The translations under genes were made by a program, and so were the position numbers. Positions 9,957-15,883 of a DNA stretch of 15,883 nucleotides are shown piece by piece. Under the pieces are notes generated by a model, which saw only the letters and a program-made list of their open reading frames with translations, had not been told where the DNA came from and ran no database searches. Where the stretch lies: contig CABPSV020000455.1 in the NCBI GenBank assembly GCA_902459845.2, positions 1 to 15,883 on the forward strand, in the 5' to 3' direction. Each line of letters opens with the position of its first letter. The stretch's first letter is position 1. This DNA comes from Hepatocystis sp. ex Piliocolobus tephrosceles (lineage: Eukaryota; Apicomplexa; Aconoidasida; Haemosporida; Plasmodiidae).

Positions 9957-9967
9957 GTACGTACGTA
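9921..9967. repeat. (AT)16 array joined to (GTAC)n
   Basis: About 16 AT dinucleotides are followed by a GTAC array. Both units are their own reverse complement, so the whole tract can extrude as a cruciform. It lies about 135 bp beyond the stop codon of the minus-strand gene. Confidence 0.88.
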
Positions 9968-10100
9968 TAAAGAAATTAATAATAATCGCGATATATTGTG
10001 AGATAAAAATAAAAAAAATTGTACATATATATACAGACACATATATGTACATATGTGTATGTTCGTGTAACATGGTAGCTATGTGTGTGAGTACAAAAGA

Positions 10101-13100
10101 CTACTTTTTACGGAGTATCCTACTTAAAACTCCTCTATCTTTATTTTTGTTTTTTTGAGAAATATTTTTAAAGGTACTAGTATCAGTACTGTTCGAGTTT
10201 ATATTATATTGTTGTTCTATTTCTATGTTTAAAAAATTATTGTTTTTTATATTGTAATTTTCTGGTTTGTTATTATTTTGTAAATCATTAATATCATCAT
10301 TTTGTACACATTGTTTATCATTATCGTAATGTGTATTATTATTTGTTTTGGTTTTTATATTACCAGTAGCAGTTGTATCATTTTTGTTACTACATTTGTC
10401 ACTATTATTATCGTTAGTAATATTTTTGGTAAAATTATTTGTTGGTGTTTTAAAAAAATGAATTTGTCTGTTATTATAATCACATTTTAATGATTCATAT
10501 ACTTCGCTAACACTATCATCCATAGTTATATCAGTTGTATTATCTTTATAATAGGAATTGTATATATTATCAAATTTTAATTCGTCATTATTCATGCTTA
10601 TACTGTTATCACTGTTATATATAGAATTTTTTTTTTTATTAACATTACATAAAACGCTTTCATCATTAGAACTGTTATAATTGTCATTACCAGTATCACA
10701 TGGTTTAGTAATAATAACATCACCTTTAGTATCAATATTATTTTTATTTAAAATTTCGGATAAACGTACATTCTTTATTGGAGTGTTATAATTACATTCT
10801 TTTTTTTTTTCATTTTCATCATAATTTTCATGTTTTTTTTTTAAATTCATATGAATATATTTATCTTTATTTTTTTTATATAATTCGTATGTCATCATAA
10901 ATATTTCATTATTATCTTCTACATTCTCATTCAAATTATTTTTTTTATCATTTTTATTATAACTACTATCACTTAGTTGTGTATTATTTGAGATTTGTTT
11001 ATTTGAAATATTTTCTATATTTATATTTTCAGTATTATTACCACTAATATTATTATCATTAAATATATTATTTATATATTTAAATTTGGTTGTTACTTTT
11101 GTATTTTTATCGGTTACATTTAGAGCTTTCTCCTGTTTATTTTTTGATGCATAATTTTTATGTTCTGTCACATAATTTGTGCTATTATGTGTTGCTACAT
11201 TTTCCATTCCGTATTCGAAAAAAGTAGTTCTTCTTGCATATGCACCATTATTATTACTACTACTATTATTATTATTACTACTATTATTATTATTATTACT
11301 GTTACTATTATTATTACTGCTACTATTATTATTATTACTATTATTATTATTATTATTACTACTACTACTACTATTATTATTATTATTATTATTACTATTA
11401 TTATTATTATTATTATCATTGTTATTACTACTACTACTATTATTATTATTATTATTACTACTACTACTATTATTATTATTACTACTACTACTATTATTAT
11501 TATTACTATTATTATTGTTATAGTAAACCAAGTTAATATCATTAGAACCGATTAGAGGAATATTATTAGGACTGGTTGCATCAATGTCATAAGTACCAAC
11601 TAAATTTATATTATTATTCTCATAACTATTCATGTCATCACTTTTACCTGATTTGTCAATAAATATATCATTTTGGTTAAGGTTAGTAATAAAAGAACCA
11701 GATAAATTTAAAAAATCATTTTTATCATAATTACTATTATTGTCTATATTTGATTCATTCCAGTTTTGCATAAATATAGCATATAAATCATCTTCTTTTA
11801 TTTTTTCTATTTCTTTTTCTTCTTTAGTTATATTTTTAATCATATTATTGTATTTATTTTCATTAAAATTTAATATATCTTTTCGTATTTCTTCTGTTAT
11901 GTTTTTATCTTTATATTCATCATTCGTTTTATCATTCTTACTTATTTTGTTATCAACCTTTCTATTTTCAACCTTTCTATTTTCAACCTTTCTATTTTCA
12001 ACCTTTCCATTATCAAAGCTTTTATGCTTTATTTGTTTATCATCATTGTTGTAATGTCGACTGTCATGTTTCGCATCATGTTTTGTGTCATGTTTTGTGT
12101 CATGTTTTGTGTCATGTTTTGTGTCGTGTTGGGTAACATAGCGCTTGTTGCGCCGATTACTAAACTGGTCATTATTATGATCATCTCGCTTTCCACCGTT
12201 TGCGCCTCTAAACATAACATTATCAAACTCATTATCTTGTATACTTTTGCTCTTATTAAATAATCTATCTCTTTTACTTCTATCAGCACTTAAATTGTTG
12301 TACCTTTTTTTTTTTTTTTTTTTTTTTTCTTCATCTTGTGTTCTTACGTCCACTGTATTGTCACTATAACACGACGAACTTAATTTAAAATTAAGGTAAG
12401 GGTTATTATTGTAATATTTTTTAAATATAGCATTTTTCGTATAACTACCTACATAATAATCATCGTTATATAAAGTACTACTATATAACCAAGGCTCTGT
12501 TGTTTTATTGTTATATTGATTAAAAAAATGTTTAGTACGCATATCATATATTTTCCCCTTCTTTTTTATTCCTTTTTTATTATTTCCGTATCGATTATGT
12601 ATACAATCGGAACCATCATTATAATTATTATCAACATCACTAAAGGCACTAACACTATCATTATTAGTATTATTAAATTTATCAAATAATAATTGTTCAC
12701 GTTTATTATAATAAGTTTCCAACGGGTAATCAATACCAATGTAACTACAACTGTCCATATGATCATAATTCAAATGTATATTACTTTCTTTATCGAAATT
12801 TCTATTCGTATAATAATTTGTATTATTATATATATCTATAGACCTTTTTTTATTCTTTATATTATTAATATTATTATTATTATTATTGTTGTCATTATAA
12901 TTTTTATAAAAAAATGTTTGATTTGCATTTATTTGAGAAATTATATTTTTTAATTTTATATTATCTGCTAATAAAAAATTATTTTTTTCTTTTTCTTTTA
13001 ACATCATTATATTTAATTCATATAATTTTACATTTATACCCTTATCTGAATACAAACATGTATCTAACTTTTTTTTTAACTTATCGTTTTCATCATTAAG

Positions 13101-13498
13101 CTCTTTATTCTTATTAAATAATTCCTTGCTATTTATATATTCTTTATCTAATAAAAATTTTAAGTTTTGTATTTCTTTTTCTGTTTTTTTTTCTTCTTCT
13201 TCGTGTAAATATTGTTTGTGTTCTATCTCTTCATTGTGGCTTTTCCTAAGCTGTTCCATTTCCTCATCCTGAATGAAGTATATATGCGTAAATAGGAACG
13301 ATAGGTATACACATGAGACATATCGTATATAGGGAGTACAAAAATAAATCAAACAACACAGGGAATACATATAAGACATACAAACAGGGAATACATATAA
13401 GACATACACACAGAGAATACATATATAACATATACATAGAAAAATGCACATAAGGTATACATATGGATATAGGTGTGCATAAACATATAAGCCGTACT

Positions 13499-13543
<45 letters not shown>

Positions 13544-15883
13544 GTACTAATGTTGATTACCTTGTTAGCTAACAAAAAGTGTAATGTTTTGTTTTTGTTC
13601 AATTCTTCGTAATATTTTTTTTTATATAAAACTAATTTTTTGCTCAATTCTATTTTACTCATATTCATGTATTTTTTTTTCCCATAATTATGTTCACTAC
13701 ATTCGCTATGTTCTCTATCCAATTGGGTATGTTTTTTTGTTTTATAATCTGAATGACACGATTTATTGTCATTCCTACTATTAGTACTACTACTGCTGTT
13801 TCTATTAAAACTATTTTTTTTTGTCACTTTTTTACGTTCAAGTTTTGTAGTATCATTCGAGCATATATCATTTGAACATGTATTATTTAAAATGCTTTTA
13901 CCCGAATTTTCAATAACTAAGTGTTCATTATTTTTATTTTTTTTATCATCGGGAAATGATATTATTAGATCAGAAGAATTATTAAATGAAGAATAAGAAG
14001 AACCAAATGAAAGAGATGAAGAATTTGAGCTTTTTTTATTATTCATTCGTTTTTTTGTTTTTTTTTCCTTTTTTTTCGTCTTTCCAACTTTTTTTATTTT
14101 TTTGTAATTACTGTCACTACATACTTCACCTCTTCTATCAACTGTGTTACCTTTTATGTCCTTTTTCAATTTTTTCGTTTCGTTTTTGATTTTATTTACA
14201 TCATCATTATCACTTTTTCCTTGTTTTTTTTTTTTATTATGTATTTTGTTTTTGTCACATATCTCTTCTTCATTACGTATCTCTTTTCCATCACGTATCC
14301 CTTTTCTATCAAGTATCTCTCTTTTATTGTATAGTTGCGCATGTTTTAATGTGCCTATAATTGACCTTATTTTTTCATTTTTTTCATATAATAATGTTGT
14401 GTAATTCAGAAATAATTGATGTATATAATCAAAAAGAGTTAAAAATTTATTATGTATAATAATTTTAATAGTAAGTAATTTTATATTATGTTCATTTTTT
14501 ATTTTTTGTATTTTTTCTCTTAATTCTTTGATATTATCGTTAAGCAAATTTTTATCTTTATTTAAACTATTTATTATAGATGTATTTTCTTCTAGTTTTT
14601 TTCTCATATTACTGTTCATTTTTATAAACTCATTTTTTAAATTTTGTAATATATTTATCATATAAATTTCATATGTTTGTTTTTCTATTTTTAATTTTAA
14701 TATATTCTTAAATAAATTATTAACATTATCAATATTAGGTGTTTCTTTTTTACATTTACCACATAATAATTGTTTTGTTTTATTAATAAAAATTTCCTGT
14801 ATATTTAAAATAAACATTAAACCTTCTCTACTAACCGAATGAAATATAGTATTTTTATTTTTTTCTATATTATTTTTAAAATTATTTATTATATTAAAAA
14901 GTGAAATATTATTTAGGTTGTTGTTTTTTTCTGGAATATTTTTATAACGATCTTCAATAAATATTTCGTTTTTTTGTATTGTATTTGGAAAAACAAAATT
15001 ATTACCAGTGTTATTAACAGAATTGTTACAAAAAATACCACCAAAACTATCAACAAAACTATCATGAATTTTTAATTCTTTGCTCATATGGTACAAATTA
15101 TTATTATCATTACTATCGTTACTATTGTTACTACTGTGTATACTGTATACATCACCAGCTTTAAATATGTCTCCTACGTTATTTGTATTTAATTTTTTAT
15201 TACTATTGTTGCATTGTTCGGATGTTATATCTAAACCAAGCGTAAAATTAGGTATATTCATTTTATTATAATAAATATTATTCCCCATGTTAATATAACT
15301 TTCATAATTATTAAAAGATCCATCGCTTTTTTCATTCATATCACATGATAACACGCTTCTATCAGTTTTCTCTTTTATGTTAAAAATTATCCTTTCTTTA
15401 TTTGTAGTAACATTACACATATTATTATGTTCATTTTCTTTACCACATTTTTTATCGTTATATTTGACATTATCATTCGGTTGGTTACTGGTCTGGTCGT
15501 TCGTTTGTACATCCGTTTGTCCATCCATTTGTCCATCCGTTTGTCCATCCATTTGTCCATTCGTTTGTCCATCCATTTGTCCATTCGTTTGTCCATCCAT
15601 TTGTCCATTCGTTTGTCCATCCATTTGTCCATTCGTTTGTCCATCCATTTGTCCATTCGTTTGTCCATCCATTTGTCCATTCGTTTGTCCATCCATTTGT
15701 CCATTCGTTTGTCCATCCATTTGTCCATTCGTTTGTCCATCCATTTGTCCATTCGTTTGTCTGTTTATTCCATTATCTATACTGATACTGATACTATTAC
15801 TACTACAATTATCACTATACATACCATATACATTGCTACTATCGTTTTCACAAATGATAGATGTTCCCACAGTAGTTAAACTA
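10101..15883 (-). CDS. Large Asn/Lys-rich coiled-coil protein, 5' partial
   Basis: I do not recognise this gene. Exon 1 runs from the window edge to 13561 and has no stop up to 15883; no ATG is required in view, so the start lies outside. Exon 2 is 13268-10101, ending with TAG. The 292-bp intron has donor AAG|GTAATC, acceptor TTCAG|GAT, and phase 0. The visible product is 1,829 residues. Counting from the window edge: a QTNGQMDG array at about 41-121, an isolated CGKC near 372, a coiled coil near 390-470, a Lys-rich block near 594-616 followed by Ser-rich sequence to about 640, a second coiled coil near 740-880 that spans the splice junction (LLANK|DEEMEQL), poly-Lys near 1087, HDTK repeats near 1153-1177, VENRK repeats near 1192-1212 and an Asn/Ser tract near 1357-1448. 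No signal peptide or membrane segment is seen in the translated part. A structural or scaffold role is a guess from the coiled coils only. Confidence 0.87.
11247..11521 (-). repeat. Asn/Ser triplet tract, about 90 residues
   Basis: This in-frame tract in exon 2 of the large gene encodes blocks of Asn alternating with blocks of Ser and a single Asp. Nearly all codons are AAT or AGT, with a few AAC, so the two residues differ by one A-to-G change. The complementary strand is correspondingly open in all frames (poly-Leu, Ile or Tyr), which is a consequence of the repeat, not a sign of genes. Confidence 0.95.
11954..12013 (-). repeat. Four 15-bp units encoding KVENR
   Basis: Four tandem 15-bp units in exon 2. 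The first three in reading order encode KVENR and the last KVDNK, so divergence is at the C-terminal end of the array. The units are highly charged and rich in Lys, Glu and Arg. Confidence 0.93.
12062..12130 (-). repeat. Tandem 12-bp units encoding HDTK
   Basis: Six 12-bp units encode four HDTK copies followed by HDAK and HDSR. As with the neighbouring KVENR array, the variant copies are at the C-terminal end. The two arrays are separated by only about 50 bp. Confidence 0.93.
12305..12328 (-). repeat. Poly-Lys codon tract
   Basis: A T24 run on the plus strand is read as AAA codons on the minus strand, giving an EEKKKKKKKKR segment within exon 2 of the large protein. It is a coding homopolymer whose length must stay a multiple of three to keep the frame. 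Confidence 0.9.
13269..13560 (-). other. Intron of the large coiled-coil gene
   Basis: A 292-bp intron, donor GTAATC after an AAG codon, acceptor CAG before GAT. It contains a TA array at about 13503-13537 near its 5' end and a 26-bp tandem repeat nearer its 3' end. The frame stays open for 20 codons into the intron from exon 1 and for 61 codons upstream of exon 2, with stops only in between. Confidence 0.88.
13359..13436. repeat. Three 26-bp intronic tandem units
   Basis: Three consecutive units begin at 13359, 13385 and 13411. The first two are almost identical and share CAGGGAATACATATAAGAC; the third has CAGAGAATAC and further changes. They lie wholly inside the intron of the large gene. 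Confidence 0.88.
15521..15760 (-). repeat. Ten 24-bp units encoding QTNGQMDG
   Basis: A coding minisatellite in exon 1 of the large gene. Ten QMDG motifs recur every 24 bp. Each unit is made of two related 12-bp halves, one encoding QTNG and the other QMDG, so a 12-bp ancestor probably duplicated and diverged before the 24-bp unit spread. At the C-terminal end copies decay to QTDGQMDG, QTDVQTND and QTSNQPND. The units are nearly identical in DNA, which suggests recent expansion or homogenisation. Confidence 0.95.

Larger units (their letters stand above)
8950..10100. other. Convergent intergenic region
   Basis: This 1.15-kb stretch lies between the 3' ends of the plus-strand coiled-coil gene and the minus-strand large gene, so it should hold both 3' UTRs and polyadenylation sites. 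It contains T/G runs at 9150-9192, an A run at 9306-9322, a GTAT-family repeat at 9391-9480, another A run at 9837-9859 and an AT/GTAC array at 9921-9967. I see no coding region or RNA gene. Confidence 0.7.

Noticed and set aside
11160..11555. Three overlapping plus-strand ORFs (poly-Leu, Ile/Thr, Tyr) and a minus-strand Val/Ile ORF
   Set aside because: They are other frames of the AAT/AGT triplet tract in the large minus-strand gene; a triplet repeat without stops is open in many frames.
15521..15760. Regular 24-bp periodicity resembling a CRISPR array
   Set aside because: There are no unique spacers, the units are contiguous, and the array is coding in a eukaryotic gene.
15387..15879. Plus-strand LSIHLSIR ORF and minus-strand MDKWMDKR ORF
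   Set aside because: Both are shadow frames of the 24-bp minisatellite. The QTNGQMDG frame is chosen because it alone continues through the non-repetitive exon 1.
10101..15883. Two separate genes instead of one spliced gene
   Set aside because: Good splice sites in matching phase, continuous coiled coil across the junction, and almost no intergenic space argue for one gene. Two genes remain possible without RNA data.
1..15883. tRNA, rRNA, transposon or subtelomeric variant-gene sequence
   Set aside because: I found no tRNA B-box-like GGTTCGA motif with a fitting cloverleaf, no rRNA-like GC-rich block, no transposase motif and no subtelomeric antigen-family motif.

Overview
The window looks like nuclear DNA of a malaria parasite, most likely Plasmodium falciparum or a close Laverania relative. 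The evidence is extreme A+T richness, long poly(dA) and poly(dT) tracts and AT microsatellites between genes, short AT-rich introns with GTAATC/GTAAAT-type donors, and proteins full of Asn, Lys and Ser low-complexity sequence. Species is inferred from style only.

Layout: (1) 1-587 is the 3' flank of the first gene, with a T48 tract. (2) 588-3088, minus strand, is a two-exon gene for the tRNA m1G37 methyltransferase Trm5, recognised from its Rossmann, NLP and C-terminal APNK-type motifs; it carries a hydrophobic N-terminal leader and large parasite-specific insertions. (3) 3089-6660 is a long divergent intergenic region with very long homopolymers and several short exon-like islands that I cannot assemble into a gene. 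(4) 6661-8949, plus strand, is a six-exon gene for a 249-residue coiled-coil protein that matches the plant At4g15545-like family at both ends. (5) 8950-10100 is a convergent intergenic region with microsatellites. (6) 10101 to the window end, minus strand, is a two-exon gene for a very large (at least 1,829 residues) Asn/Lys-rich coiled-coil protein with four separate tandem-repeat or low-complexity tracts. Its 5' end lies beyond the window.

The three genes show no common pathway: one modifies tRNA, one is probably a structural or adaptor coiled-coil protein, and one is an unrecognised large coiled-coil protein. No rRNA, tRNA, transposon or CRISPR array was seen. The less ordinary observations are the plant-like coiled-coil protein with an intron whose retention would remove exactly its conserved C-terminal module, the leader on Trm5, a run of canonical splice signals on the minus strand just upstream of the plus-strand gene, and the repeat arrays of the large protein. 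I did not find a clear new biological system; the unexplained islands of 3.1-6.5 kb are the best place to look.
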